A DNA stretch of 64,000 nt from Batkoa obscura (GCA_030770535.1 JASVEC010000003.1:1550001-1614000); one strand, 5' to 3'; positions 1 through 11,486 are shown, counted from the first letter of the stretch. The notes: generated by a model from the letters alone, not told the origin. Translations and numbers: made by a program.

Positions 1-1842
1 GCTCAATTGCCTTTAGATAGCAAGCCTAATTCCCCAATAACAGCAGCTGCCACGCAAAAAAAGTCAACTTCATTTTAAAAGTGTAGTTGAAATTTATAAT
101 AAATTTTTAAAAATTTTTTTTTTTAAATCAGAGCAGTTTTTAAACTTATTTCTTTATAATGATCTATTGTAGTACCTTTCTTTCTATTTACTTTCTTACT
201 AAATAGTCTGATTTTTGATATAGTGTTTGGGTAGGTTTTATCTTCACTATTACTATTACTTGTAAGAAATATATTCGCTAATTTAAACTAGGATGTCATC
301 TATCTATGTATTTTTCTATAACCCTAGTTGAAGCACAAGTCCAGGCTTAAACATTTCCATTCAAGGGGATTGTAGTTTGAAGTGAAGGCTAATGCTTTGA
401 TTTAATTGAGCAATATATTGCTTGAACTATATGCTAAAAAGATCAAATTTTAAATTTATAATAAAATCGGATAGTTTGTCAACTATAGGAATTAAACCGT
501 TAACTATATTCAAAAAGAACAACCCAGTTAATTTTAAAGAAAACTTCGTATAAACTTATATAGTAGTAAATAGTAGTAATTTTAGACAAAGTCTATTTGT
601 GAGAAAAAGTTAAAAATTCAAGGATTCATCTTATTGTTTAATTGAACTCATACTATAAATAGAAGATATGCCAGTGTTTAAATTTATTTTAAACATTTAG
701 TATTCGTCTATAAATTTGTGAACGCTATATTATGAACCTTAAGCTTTTATTTTATATATTTACAAAAAGAATACTGGTCTATTTATATAGTAATTAATTG
801 TCTTTCAATAAGCTATTTTGGTGGAAAATACATATTTAAATAAATAAATTAAAACTACATCCCTATATAGGGGTGTTTTTTTTGGCTTCATCACTTTTTC
901 CATCTTTTAAGCGCTATTTGAGTGGAAAAATTGTTAATAAAATCCTTAAACACAAAAATACATCCCCATATATAATTATTTTATAAGTGATAGTTTAATG
1001 CCAAACCACCAGAAACAAAATTTTAAATAAACTTAATCCCAACCTGAATATTACCTTTTGTTATTAAATCACAAATGATACGTATTTTAAACAGATCATT
1101 TAACGTTTTAATTATTACACTTGCTACATTTATTATGTAAGAGAAGTAATATGCTTTGTCAATCTCAAATAAGTTTATCAATTTAATTACTAAATAGTTA
1201 CTGCATACATAGAATAATCATTTCATATTATACTTTGTGTTAATCACAATTTTTAATATCGAAAGTATAATTTAATAAACAACTATTTGATTGGGCTTTA
1301 TCACCATTAATTTAATTAGTTATGTTAAATATAGCTTGCATATAAAAACCGAGGTATTGAAAATTAAATTAAATTAAAACCATAAACTTTAAAAACTGGC
1401 ATTTCTATTGTTTCAAATCTTATGGGTTTTTAACTATTCTTTTAAGATAATTAACTTTTTTAATAATCGCAACTTTACATTTAGTGGCAATTTCAATAAT
1501 CGCATTACTTCAGCCAATAGTAATCACAATATATAATTATAAACTCGGACCAATTTTCTATAGCATCAACTTTTATTTCATCACTAGCATTAATAACCTG
1601 GGTTAAAGTTGACTAAACTTACAGAAAAGGATGTGGTATTTGTTTTAATTCTTTTTTTATTTATGGTCTACAAAAACGTGAAAAAGTGACTTTTTTCTTT
1701 ATTTGTATATATCGGAAACTCGTTTTATTTTAGTAATAATTTTTAGAATTAAATTAGCTTTGGCTTTGTTATTTTAATGCTAAGAGTTTATACTTTAGGA
1801 TAGTTATACATCACCACAATATATTATATTGGGATAAATCAA
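1..1842. other. AT-rich intergenic region
   Basis: No convincing gene on either strand. It holds one MITE copy (865-971). The last 60 bases before the zinc-finger gene contain its TATA-like promoter. Nothing else recognised. Confidence 0.6.
865..971 (+). mobile_element. MITE family A, copy 1
   Basis: A near-complete copy of the short element repeated through this window. It starts with ATAG-GGGTG and ends with ATCCCC-ATAT. The terminal inverted repeat is about 16 bp (GGGG-x-TGT followed by a T run ending in G). The core TTTAAGCGCTATTTGAGTGG lies in the middle. There is no room for a transposase, so it is non-autonomous. Confidence 0.85.
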
Positions 1843-1850
1843 TATAAATA
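1843..1850 (+). promoter_or_regulatory. TATA-like box of the zinc-finger gene
   Basis: TATAAATA lies 57 bases upstream of the zinc-finger ATG at 1907, a usual distance for a short-leader fungal promoter. In such AT-rich DNA the motif alone is weak evidence. Confidence 0.35.
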
Positions 1851-1906
1851 GGATATGAAGTTCGATCACTTTCATCAAATTTAATAAATTACGAAATTAG
1901 TTCAAC

Positions 1907-2494
1907 ATGAATGAGAGTCTGTCTATGAATATGTTCGTCAAAGATGATATCAAGCAACTTTATTTTACTCCTAACTTCAATTTATATTATTATAACACCC
2001 CTTATGTAAACGAAGTTTATCCTAGTTTTACACAAATAGAACCGATGCTTGATAGTTACATCTTACCTCCTTTATCTCCTTTATCGGGTTCCTCTTCTAA
2101 TACATACTTCAATGATCTAGAAATAATGGACGTAAAAGATAACTTTGCTATGATGAGTCCTCCTTTTGAGCCATTCTACGATGGATACTATAATTTTAGT
2201 CCTAACACATTTGAGCCTTTATTACCGACTGTGAAATCAAATGATATAATATATAGTAACCCAGGTAAAAGAGGCAATATGAAAGCATTCAGAGAGAATC
2301 GACCCATGATTTACCAATGTGATATCTGCGGAAAAGTATTTGATCGAAAATATGTACTAAAGCGTCATCGTGGATCACATACAAATAAAAGAGAATATTA
2401 CTGTAAACCTTGTGATATGGGATTCTACAGAAAAGATATTTATGATCGTCATTTATCAACAAAGAAGTGTATGAAAGCCCACAAACTAACATGA
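1907..2494 (+). CDS. C2H2 zinc-finger protein (putative transcription factor)
   Basis: Intronless 195-residue protein. The C-terminal third carries two adjacent C2H2 fingers. The first runs CDICGKVF...LKRHRGSH (about residues 138-158). The second runs CKPCDMGFYRKDIYDRHL and ends with Cys rather than His after the long linker (STKKC, about 166-188), a C2HC-like variant. The N-terminal 110 residues are rich in Pro, Ser, Tyr and Asn, like an activation or low-complexity domain. The family binds DNA in the nucleus; the target is unknown. The ATG at 1907 is the first in frame and has a TATA-like box 57 bases upstream. Other reading: a truncated member of a larger zinc-finger family, since it holds only two fingers. 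Confidence 0.82.
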   Translation: MNESLSMNMFVKDDIKQLYFTPNFNLYYYNTPYVNEVYPSFTQIEPMLDSYILPPLSPLSGSSSNTYFNDLEIMDVKDNFAMMSPPFEPFYDGYYNFSPNTFEPLLPTVKSNDIIYSNPGKRGNMKAFRENRPMIYQCDICGKVFDRKYVLKRHRGSHTNKREYYCKPCDMGFYRKDIYDRHLSTKKCMKAHKLT

Positions 2495-5400
2495 TAACTG
2501 GTTTTTTATGATAAAAATTTTGTATTTAATTTTAATAAAATAATTTTATATTTAACTTATGATTTATTTACTTCTAATTTTGATATCAACTTTTTGTCAA
2601 AAAAAGTTCAAAAACTGGTATGTTTTTATATCAAGTTGATTGTTTTCATAATTATTTGTTATTGTAAGATATGCTAATGACCACATTTTTTTCATCTGCT
2701 TTCTTCCATCATTCTATTAATTTTACTAATTTCCGCATCTACAATTAAACTTATTCTTAACCTGCTTCATGCTAGCTCGGAATAGCTTATGGCTTGAAGA
2801 AATAACTGCAATGTATTATTTTTTATTTTGTTATTTTCAACTTTAAATGTTTAGAAATAAATTTATAGCACCTTGCGGTTATGTTTTAATTTCTATTTTA
2901 TAGGTGACCTTTAATTATAACAATTAATAGTTAAAAAATCTTAGATTCAAATTATAACCAATAATAACGCCATTAAATAAATATCCTATAATAAATGTAT
3001 TTTATTAACTTGATTTTTAATAAGTTTTGTTTAATTATTCAAATCTAAAACTATTGTGATTATTACTAGATTTGTTATAAAAAGAGAATGGACTTTGGAT
3101 ATAAGTCTGTGTTTAATTAAGCTACTAAATTATTATGTATAATAAAACTAGAAACCATGTAAATATTTTTAAAACTGTATAGCTTAACTTTATATTGGAT
3201 AAACTTTCATTTTTAAAGTTTAAATAATTATCTTTAAGATTTCTAATTTTATTAAATACAAGTAGTTTGAGTAAATATTGTACGTTCAATAAGTAGAGAG
3301 GAAATAAGCATTTTTTTGGTTTAATATGAATCTATTCTTAAAACCACAGTATATTTTTTTATATTTATAGAAAAATAAAGATAATGTTGTTAAGTTGCAT
3401 AATATAAATGCATAAACATTGTCATGGAATTAAAACATTTTCATATTTCTAAAGTCTATTCTTTTATTTTTTAAGCTATTACTAAAGCTATTTTTAATTG
3501 TATAGGTGTTTTTTTAATCCTTATTGTAAAATTTTTATAGTTTGCTTTACTTCATATCATTAAAGCAGCTAAAGTCTAGAGGCTAATAACCTTATTTTTT
3601 AAATATTTAATCGCTTCTTGTAGATAAAGTAATATCTTTAAATTTTTATTGAATGTTACTCAATCTGTAGATTTATAACTTCAATTCAAAATTCTAGGCT
3701 GAGGATTCGGGCTATAATCTTAGCTAAAAGTAGATGACAGTTAACATTTTAGAGATTTCTTTTACATCTGTAGGTGTTTTTTTGATTTTCCCACTTTTTT
3801 CATTTTTCAAACCTATTTGAGTGAAAAAGCTATCAGCAAAATTCTTAAATGAAATACATTCCCATTTGTTGTTTTTGTAGATAAATTTCTCTAGCTAATA
3901 AAATTGATTTAGGATTTTATAGTTATAGGTTGTAAATATTCATTCAAATGAATAAAGTTATAATGTTTATAAAAGTACTTGAAAAAAATGTCATATTATG
4001 CTGAAAAGATTACTAATTAAAAGTGGGAATATTCAGTTTTCTAACACCGACTCCAGCTCAAATGTCTTTAAAATAAACAATAAAGACGTGAAAACCTCTA
4101 ATTACTCTCATCTCTGGTCTCTTTACACTCTTTTAGTATATATGTAAAGCACATGGGAGATAGGACTTTTAAGAATTTTAAAAAGCTAAAAACAGTAAAT
4201 ATTATTAAGCTTGTAATCCTTTTTGCTTTAAATTTATTTCACCTTCAGGTTAGCAATAAAATGAAGAAGGCGAATATTCTAACTTTATTCCACCATTATA
4301 AATATGATAAGAGGGAGTTATGATTTTATAGCTACTGTAAAGCTTCACTATATTTTTAGGTTGTGCTGCTGGCCTTTTATAGATAACAAATATTTCTGGA
4401 AATAAATCCTATCTATACAAATTTTCGCATATTCTTTATAACAGATTAAACTAATAACGATTGAGTAATTTTGTAAAAAATACAGTTAATATTTAAACCT
4501 TTCAATACGTATATAATAGCAGACAGTATTCCAGCTCAATTACATGCCTTGTAAAAATAACTTTGTTATAGCTTTTACATACAAAATTACTACTTAAAAT
4601 AAAATTACTTTTGGATATAGCTTTTTACCCCTCTATTTTATGAATAAATTTTTTAAATATACAAAAATTGCACTTATTTTTGCTTATGACTTGATTCTTC
4701 AATCCAATAACAATTGTACTGCTTAACACATCCTTAAGGTTATTTTTACTCAAGCAAACTGCTGTTTATTTATAAATTTTAATTAGTACAAGATTTATAA
4801 GATTTATATATTGAAATTATATACCAATAGTCTAATTCCTCAACCATTCACAAATGTTTTTTACCTATGAATAACTTAAAGCCTGATACAAAAGCCTATT
4901 TTACTTGAGATAAGCTGTATTTTTATTGCTTAGTTTTGAGAAAAAGGTTATTAGCACCTCGAAAATATAATAATTGACTTTAGATCCTCTTGTGGTGATA
5001 ATTATCTAAATATAAACAACACATAAACCGTACATCTTTAGGATCTTTTGACTGTTTGTATATCTAATAGTTTTAAGAAATATTAAGTATTTAAAAATCA
5101 ATGTTGATATCACATGAAGCTTTTAGCATATATTATTGGATAATATGAATAGGTGCTAAGATGTTTTTTGTTATAAGTATATATACGACATATTTAGAGA
5201 TTATTGCTAAACAATTGTTATATACTTATTAAGTTAAGTTATAGATACACTTGATATCAATGAATTTATATTTGTCTTTAAACTAAGTAGGGGCCATAAC
5301 AATTTTAACAAATAGTTATATAATTGATAATAAGTGAAATAAATGTAATTATTTTGTTGTAATATATTTAATTTGCTATTAGAAATCGCCTTAAAAGGCA

Positions 5401-5738
5401 CTAAAATTATAATTTTAGATAGAAATAGGTAGAGAAATTTATATTGTTATAAAACAGTATGACCCACTAAAATGGTTATTTATTATAAACCTTATGCTAC
5501 ATTAATCCAAATAGAAGTAATATTCACCATTTGAGTTTGTAAGTAGTAACATTAATTTTTATTATAATTTTATTAAAATCTATGTTTTTGACTAAACTTA
5601 TCCCAAGCTATTTATAAAAAGATTATATTTTCGGGTAATAGAAAAAAATTGACACTACATTTAACCATGGTTTAAAAACATATCGCTTATAAATAAGTAT
5701 ATATATACGGCCTTTTAAAAATAATAACAATAACAACA
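2495..5738. other. 3.2 kb AT-rich gap
   Basis: No supported gene, RNA gene or long repeat. It contains one degenerate MITE copy (3765-3866). Just before the peptidase gene (5688-5708) there is a TATA-rich stretch, TATAAATAAGTATATATATA, that may act as its promoter. Confidence 0.5.
3765..3866 (+). mobile_element. MITE family A, copy 2 (degenerate)
   Basis: Recognisable by GGTGTTTTTTTGATTT, CAAACCTATTTGAGTG and ATTCTTAAAT...ATACATTCCCAT, with many substitutions. The TTTTTCCA/TGGAAAAA internal stem has become TTTTTTCA/TGAAAAA, which still pairs. An old copy. Confidence 0.6.
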
Positions 5739-6794
5739 ATGAAGTTTCTTATTTTATTATTATTCCTTGGTACTTTTGCAAGTGAAAAGGTTACATCAAA
5801 AAAGAAACTAAGTAAACAGTTAGAGGCTTATGAGGGATTTATGAAAAAAGATGTTTATCAGGGTTTAATAAACCAAAGAGATGAGATGAAAAGGGTAAGA
5901 AAACATAAGAAGGAAAGGTCAATTAAAAATGGATTTAATATACAACATAGTGATCAAGTTCGTTTACTTTCACAAGCTATCAATTTAACTGAAATGAAAG
6001 ATTTTCTATTAAATTATTCCCAATTTCCCACTAAGTTCTTTTTATCTAAATGGAGCCATGATGCTTCTGAATGGTTATATAACTATATTCAGCTAAAAGT
6101 GAAAAGCTGCAATTATACTGGAAAAGTCGAAGTAAATAAGTTTGAGCATTTATTCGATCAAAATAGCATAATTGTTAAAATTGAGGGAAAAGATGAAGTA
6201 TTAAAAAAAGAAATTGTTATATTAGGCTCACACTTAGATTCCATTAATGATGATGATCCAATAGATGGGGTTGCCCCTGGGATGGATGATAATGCTAGCG
6301 GCATGGCTTGTAATTTACAAGTGTTAAATATAATATTAAAGAATAATATTCAGCTGAAACGTAGCTTAGAATTTCATTTTTATGCTGCAGAAGAAGTGGC
6401 ATTGTTAGGCTCCTATAACGTTGCTTATGATTATTTCAAAAAGCATAAAAAGGTTACTGGCATGATACAAATGGACATGATTGGTCATTTATCAAAAAAT
6501 AGCACTATTACTATCATCAATGATTATACAGATAAAGATTTAAACTCTGCTTTAGCTACTTTAATTCAACACTATTTAAGTTACAACTATACAATTACAG
6601 AATGTGGATATGAGTGCTCTGATCATGCTCCTTGGAATTTTTTTGGATTCCCATCCTCTTTTCCTACTGAAGATGATGAGAATCCATTTAAGCATACTGA
6701 AGTTGATGATTTAAGTCATATAAACTTAATTCATTTCAAGGAATTCACTAAATTAGCATTAGCTTTTGCTGTTGAATTAAGCATCATTCGTTAA
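5739..6794 (+). CDS. Secreted M28-family zinc aminopeptidase
   Basis: Intronless 351-residue protein starting with a signal peptide (MKFLILLLFLGTFAS). Metal-binding motifs of peptidase family M28 appear in order: GSHLDS (His/Asp), GMDDNASG (bridging Asp), AAEEVALLGS (catalytic and ligand Glu), QMDMIG (Asp) and a final KHTEVDD (His). CGYECSDHAPW matches the disulfide-bearing segment of the Vibrio/Aeromonas leucyl aminopeptidase group (M28E), so release of N-terminal hydrophobic residues outside the cell is likely. The 50-120 region before the catalytic domain resembles a propeptide. Several Asn-x-Ser/Thr sites suggest glycosylation. All expected ligands seem present and the length is normal. 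The exact substrate cannot be told from sequence. Confidence 0.9.
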   Translation: MKFLILLLFLGTFASEKVTSKKKLSKQLEAYEGFMKKDVYQGLINQRDEMKRVRKHKKERSIKNGFNIQHSDQVRLLSQAINLTEMKDFLLNYSQFPTKFFLSKWSHDASEWLYNYIQLKVKSCNYTGKVEVNKFEHLFDQNSIIVKIEGKDEVLKKEIVILGSHLDSINDDDPIDGVAPGMDDNASGMACNLQVLNIILKNNIQLKRSLEFHFYAAEEVALLGSYNVAYDYFKKHKKVTGMIQMDMIGHLSKNSTITIINDYTDKDLNSALATLIQHYLSYNYTITECGYECSDHAPWNFFGFPSSFPTEDDENPFKHTEVDDLSHINLIHFKEFTKLALAFAVELSIIR

Positions 6795-6889
6795 ATAAAA
6801 GGTTATTTTATTACTTTATTACTTTATTTATATTCTTTATAACTATCATGTTAATTTTTCTATTTATGAAACTTGACTACTTTATTATT

Positions 6890-6995
6890 ATATGGGAGTG
6901 TTTTTTTGGCTTCATCACTTTTTCTATCTTTTAAGCGCTATTTGAGTGGAAAAACTGTTAGTAAAATTCTTAAACACAAAAATGCATCCCCATAT
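6890..6995 (+). mobile_element. MITE family A, copy 3
   Basis: Full copy flanked by ATAT on both sides (ATAT-GGGAGTG ... ATCCCC-ATAT), about 95 bp downstream of the peptidase stop. It has the core TTTAAGCGCTATTTGAGTGG and the GTTAGTAAAATTCTTAAAC right arm. Confidence 0.9.
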
Positions 6996-7146
6996 AGTGC
7001 AAGACTTTCGGTTCGAGTATTTTTGGTTTTACCTTTTTAAAGAAAAATCTATCAAGATTACAAATGCCAAGGTTGTGCCATTTGATATAAAATATGACTC
7101 TGGGCTTGGTCCACCCTCACTGTTCATAATCCTTATATTCAAGTAG
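6996..7146 (+). pseudogene. Possible gene fragment next to a MITE
   Basis: A short open frame directly after the MITE, ending at TAG 7146. It encodes ITNAKVVPFDIKYDSGLGPP and ends LFIILIFK. It is less AT-rich than its surroundings and looks like the C-terminal end of a protein. The upstream part is absent and the family is not recognised. It could be chance. Confidence 0.25.
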
Positions 7147-7844
7147 TTAATTTGGGATAAAGCTTATTGCTGTGTTTTCCTTTATGGAGGTGTGTACACA
7201 GAACCATTTATTTCGAAAAACAAAGCTTTTTTAATCCTTAAGATGAAATAAACAAAAGCTCCAATCAATAAAAGTACAAACATTGATGTTCGAAGCATGC
7301 ATCCCCTATGCTAAGTTAAAGTGAATGTTAAATGTTTGGTTATAAATGCAATGTTCAAGTTAAGAAAAAAGTAAATTGACAAAGAATTAAACTTACTTTA
7401 AGTACAATAAAGCATAGTCTTAACTAATAATAAATGAAAGAAATTAAAATAAATTATTTAACCCAAGGTTCAACTTTTTCCCGGTTTTGATTTATTACAA
7501 AAGCAGTCAATAAATATAAATAACATAGAAGTGATACTTATGTTTTCTTTCTGTTCAAGAAGTTGATTATAGCACCTTTTAAATTTTAATTTTTTTAAAA
7601 ATAGAATAAAATAAATAAAGTTTTTTTTAGTTTGATAATTTATAAACATTTTGAAATTTTGCGTCACACAAAAATGAATATTTCCTACAAAAAAACATCC
7701 CTTTGAATTTTGTAAATTTGATCCTAAATTTATTGTAGAAATTATTACTACGTCAACTACGCTTCTAATCATCCAAATAAACAAAAATAAAGAAACGAAA
7801 ATTTAATTTTAAAATTTAATGATATTACAAAGCATTCTAAACAA
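7147..7844. other. Intergenic region
   Basis: Open frames here (for example 7470-7784 on the minus strand) have no recognisable domain and a composition like non-coding AT-rich DNA. Nothing supported. Confidence 0.4.
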
Positions 7845-9347
7845 CTATACTAAAACTCGGAAGTTCAGCTTATAGTCTTTTGGTAAGAATAAGAAACTAT
7901 CAGCAAGGTTGAGAGGTGCGCCTTTAGATTGGGGAGCATCTTTATCATAGGACACATGATATCTAGAAAGTATGAGAGCTAATACCAATTTCTGTTCTAA
8001 AATTGAAAAATTTAGACCGATACAGGATCGAGTTCCTGCACCAAATGGCATCCAAAGGTAAGGATCAATTTTATCATCGTTCATAAATCTTTCTGGATTG
8101 AAAGTATTAGGGTCTTTCCAATTATCTGGATCACGATGAATTGAATAGATATCGATGTTGATAGTAGTGTTTGGTGGCACTATAAAACCATTTACTTCAA
8201 ATTCCTTTTTATTAATACGCTCTGGCAATCTATTGACTGATGGATACAATCTCATCGTTTCTTTCATAATTGCATAAAGATAATGCATTTCTTTAGTTTG
8301 CTCAACAGTTGGAATAACAACATCAGATATATCTTTGTTATTGTATCCATTGATATTCATTACTTTCATTACTTCTTTACGTGCTCTTTCTTGGATATCT
8401 GGATTTTGAGCCAAAAAATGTAAGGCAGCAGACAATGCAAATGCAGTGGTATCATGACCAGCTAATAAAAATATCATAATATTGTCACGAATTTCTTTTT
8501 CAGTAAATTGAATATCTTCTTCCATACTAGCTTTTACCATTAAAGTTAAAATATCTTCATCAGCTTCACTTTTACTTTGATTATTAGCCAAACTAAGTCT
8601 CTTTTCTTTCAAGATTGAATTAAAGTAACTTTCAAGGAGCGTTAGCTGATCATAAGCTGGTTTACGAAACGGATTCCAAGAGTCATCAAAAAAGGGGAAA
8701 AAGAAGTAAAAAGCTTTAAGTGAATCATCTTGAATATAATTATAAGCATCAATAAACTCAACACGATCATTTTCAACAGAATTAAAATCTACACCCATAA
8801 TGCCTTTACCTAAAGCATCCATAGTAATCCTTTGCATATATCTATGAACATCTATATCAGCACCATTTGCTTTTTCAGCTGCTTTAAAAAAACCTTTAAT
8901 AGCGTCGGTAAATATTTGAGTAGGAAACTGTTTTTTAAAAGGTGGATTTAATACTTTACGATGACGTTTCCATACCTCGTGATTTGAGAATACTAAATTA
9001 ACACCCATGAATTTAGAGAATAAACTGTTAGGAAATGCTTCAATGGGTATTTCTTTAGGGAAGTTAACCGTATCATTATAAATCATCTTTGCTGCTTTTG
9101 GACAAGAAACTAAGACTACCCATGATCCTGCTTTACCTTCTACTTGTACTTTATGCTTTCTTAATAATTCACCATTGAACGCTTCAATTTTGATATCGCT
9201 TGGTGCTGTATAAAAGATAGCTTTAATCGAATGTATTAAGCCTTTAGAAGGTAAGTGAGCAAGATTACTTGGTTTCTTTAAAAAAAAGAAATAGAAGCAA
9301 AGTGCTGCAATTAAAGGTGCAATCAATGTCAAAGTTATTATTATCAT
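7845..9347 (-). CDS. Cytochrome P450 monooxygenase (intact)
   Basis: Intronless, 500 residues, the normal length for a microsomal P450. An N-terminal hydrophobic anchor (about residues 2-22) is followed by a KKPSNLAHLPS hinge. Diagnostic motifs are complete: I-helix AGHDTT for oxygen activation, K-helix KETMR (ExxR), PERF clan motif (NPERF) and the haem loop FGAGTRSCIG with its Cys ligand near residue 440. It should sit in the ER membrane and take electrons from P450 reductase. The substrate is unknown. It is a close paralogue of the reading frame at 23709-25151 and the pseudogene at 49811-51412. A stretch in its middle (about 8480-8860) is nearly identical to the pseudogene, suggesting gene conversion. 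Confidence 0.95.
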   Translation of the reverse strand: MIIITLTLIAPLIAALCFYFFFLKKPSNLAHLPSKGLIHSIKAIFYTAPSDIKIEAFNGELLRKHKVQVEGKAGSWVVLVSCPKAAKMIYNDTVNFPKEIPIEAFPNSLFSKFMGVNLVFSNHEVWKRHRKVLNPPFKKQFPTQIFTDAIKGFFKAAEKANGADIDVHRYMQRITMDALGKGIMGVDFNSVENDRVEFIDAYNYIQDDSLKAFYFFFPFFDDSWNPFRKPAYDQLTLLESYFNSILKEKRLSLANNQSKSEADEDILTLMVKASMEEDIQFTEKEIRDNIMIFLLAGHDTTAFALSAALHFLAQNPDIQERARKEVMKVMNINGYNNKDISDVVIPTVEQTKEMHYLYAIMKETMRLYPSVNRLPERINKKEFEVNGFIVPPNTTINIDIYSIHRDPDNWKDPNTFNPERFMNDDKIDPYLWMPFGAGTRSCIGLNFSILEQKLVLALILSRYHVSYDKDAPQSKGAPLNLADSFLFLPKDYKLNFRVLV

Positions 9348-9627
9348 TTTTGTATAATTTATTTAATCGATTACTCCTTGATTTTATACTTTTTTAATTA
9401 AAATATTTCTGTTTTTACTATTTTCCTCGGCTCCTACTTCTTTCTATCGGACCGTCCCTAATGGCCAATTAAAAACTATTGAGTTTGGGTGATGAATTAA
9501 AATTATGACACTTGTTTAGCTAGCTATGGTTCAAAAATGATAACCCGAATTACCCAAAAAATTACCAAAATTTTAAGCATAGGGTTAAATGTATTTTACA
9601 TTCATTGATATTTTAATATATTACATC

Positions 9628-9782
9628 TATTACAACTCTTTTGCGACCTTCTTGACCGTTTATTTATTGCAAAAAATTATGTTGAATTCTTCTAAAATGT
9701 AAAAAACAGGTTTTAAAAAAAGGTGCAAATAATTTTACTATAAAACCTACCGTTAAAAAGGTCGCAAAAGAGTTGCAATAAC
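9628..9782. mobile_element. Fold-back/MITE-like element with about 33-bp inverted repeats
   Basis: The left arm TTACAACTCTTTTGCGACCT is the inverse of the right arm AGGTCGCAAAAGAGTTGCAA with one mismatch, and the similarity extends to about 33 bp. The span is about 155 bp with an AT-rich centre. No second copy was noticed here. The arms are GC-richer than their surroundings, so they stand out. Confidence 0.65.
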
Positions 9783-10684
9783 TATACTATTATTGGACAC
9801 GTAGATTATTTATTTTCCACTTGGATGCCGAAGTTTCAAGCGCTATTATTCCCACACTAAAATTATTAAGGCTTAAGTTGGCCAATTCAAGGGACAATAA
9901 TCGGTTTTTTTAAAACGTTTATATTGAATTTAAAGTTACCAAATTGATGAATTTTATTCAGTAATAAAGTTATTTTATACATAATATAAAATTCGAGAAA
10001 TTACAAATTACTTTATTCAATACTACAGCTAATACAGATTAATCGAATATACAATATGGTTATCTTATCCAAGTTTTAAAGGACTAAAAGATGTTTGATT
10101 TTCTTTGAGTACGAGAGCAATGACGTTACCCTAAAGATTACAAAATGGTACGTTTTTTTAAGGAGTTTTAGAATGACATTGTATTTTTATTTAATATAAA
10201 CTACAGTTTCTACTTAAATACTTTATACTCTGTTATATCAACTTTTACATAAAAAGTATATATATATATTTATCTTAGAGAGGATTGCAAAATTAATGTG
10301 ACTTGTTAATAAATACAAATTAAAAGTACTAATAGAGAGAAAATAGCAACTATAAAGAAAGAGCTTTTTTTATATTTTGATTATTAGCTAATCTAGCCAT
10401 AGTTTAAAAATATTCATTAAGTTACTTGAACTTTTATTTAATGAAAGCCAAGGGTACCAGGATATATTAATACTTTTTAATAAAAAAAGTTTTAGATATA
10501 GTTAAAGACCAAACTGTTTTTATATTAAAATTATAAAGCTTTGTTGCATTTATAATTTTATTTATTTATTGTTGATTTTTTGTTTTTTGTTTTTTGTTTT
10601 ATTCAATAATAATTAAAATCAAACACCATCAGTATTAAAAACTAAGATTTTATTAAAAACGTAATAGTTTAAAAATATTATATT

Positions 10685-10792
10685 ATATGAAGGGTATTTT
10701 TTTTGATTTCATTACTTTTTCCATTTTTTAAGTGCTATCTAAGTGGGAAAATTACTAGTAAAGTTCTTAAACAAAAAAATACATCCCCATAT
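10685..10792 (+). mobile_element. MITE family A, copy 4
   Basis: Flanked by ATAT on both sides. It has the variant core CTATCTAAGTGGGAAAATTAC instead of CTATTTGAGTGGAAAAATTG. The variant is shared only with the inverted copy 130 bp away (10921-11023). Confidence 0.85.
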
Positions 10793-10920
10793 TTTTCAGT
10801 ATTTATAATTATAATTTATTTTAACTATACTATAAAAAAGCTGTTATTTTATAAAATTTAATAGTGTTTATAAAGCTAATAAAACTGCTAATAAAAATCA
10901 AACTATAAATTTATAAATGG

Positions 10921-11023
10921 ATGAGGATGTATTTTCTTGTTTAAGAATTTTACTAGTAATTTTCCCACTTTAGATAGCGCTTAAAAAATGGAAAAAGTGA
11001 TGAAACTAAAAAACACCCCCCAT
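10921..11023 (-). mobile_element. MITE family A, copy 5 (inverted partner of copy 4)
   Basis: Opposite orientation to copy 4, with the same diagnostic variants (TTTTCCCACTT in place of TTTTTCCACTC, and ACTAGTAA). The two copies therefore seem derived from one another. Confidence 0.8.
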
Positions 11024-11218
11024 TAATAACTAAAAAAAACATTGTTTATAGCTATAAAATAATAAAAGTCATTTTAAAGTATTTATAAACACTTAGTTAT
11101 TAAAAAAAGCAAACTATATTTAAAAAAAAGTAAAAATCGTTGAAGTATTTGTATAATAATATAAATAATATAAATAATTAAATTAATATAAATAATCAAA
11201 TTAATATAAAGAGGTAAA

Positions 11219-11371
11219 ACAATTTGTAGTTGATATTTTTTTATTTTTTATAATTTAAAGTCGAATTATTTCAATATGAAATTAAAAATTTAGAAGAGCG
11301 CATCCTGTTAAATTCAGAAAAAAATCGCTTTTAAGTTAAAAAAATACAAATGACATCTAACTGCAAGCTGT
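11219..11371. mobile_element. MITE family B, copy 1
   Basis: About 153 bp, bounded by ACAATTTGTAGTTGATATTT on the left and GACATCTAACTGCAAGCTGT on the right. These ends are imperfect inverted repeats. The element at 40063-40218 has the same end sequences and almost the same length, which supports a real family. Confidence 0.55.
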
Positions 11372-11373
11372 TC

Positions 11374-11486
11374 TAATAAAGTAAACTCCTGTCAGACGGT
11401 CAATTTTGATTTTGGCCAATCAAGCATTTTGAATTTGTTTTTTATTAGGTAAAATCAAAATTGACCGTCTGACAGGGGTTTATTTT
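11374..11486. mobile_element. Short palindromic element with about 38-bp inverted repeats
   Basis: The arms CCTGTCAGACGGTCAATTTT (left) and AAAATTGACCGTCTGACAGG (right) are perfect inverse complements. The match extends outward to AATAAA.../...TTTATT with few mismatches. The loop is about 35 bp. It abuts the right end of the family B element. As RNA it would form a long hairpin. Confidence 0.7.

Noticed and set aside
7005-7025. GGTTCGAGTA, similar to a tRNA T-loop.
   Set aside because: No acceptor, anticodon or D-arm could be formed around it, and it lies in a coding-like fragment.
7470-7784. 104-codon minus-strand frame downstream of the P450.
   Set aside because: Low-complexity Phe/Ile/Lys composition typical of AT-rich noncoding DNA, with no domain.
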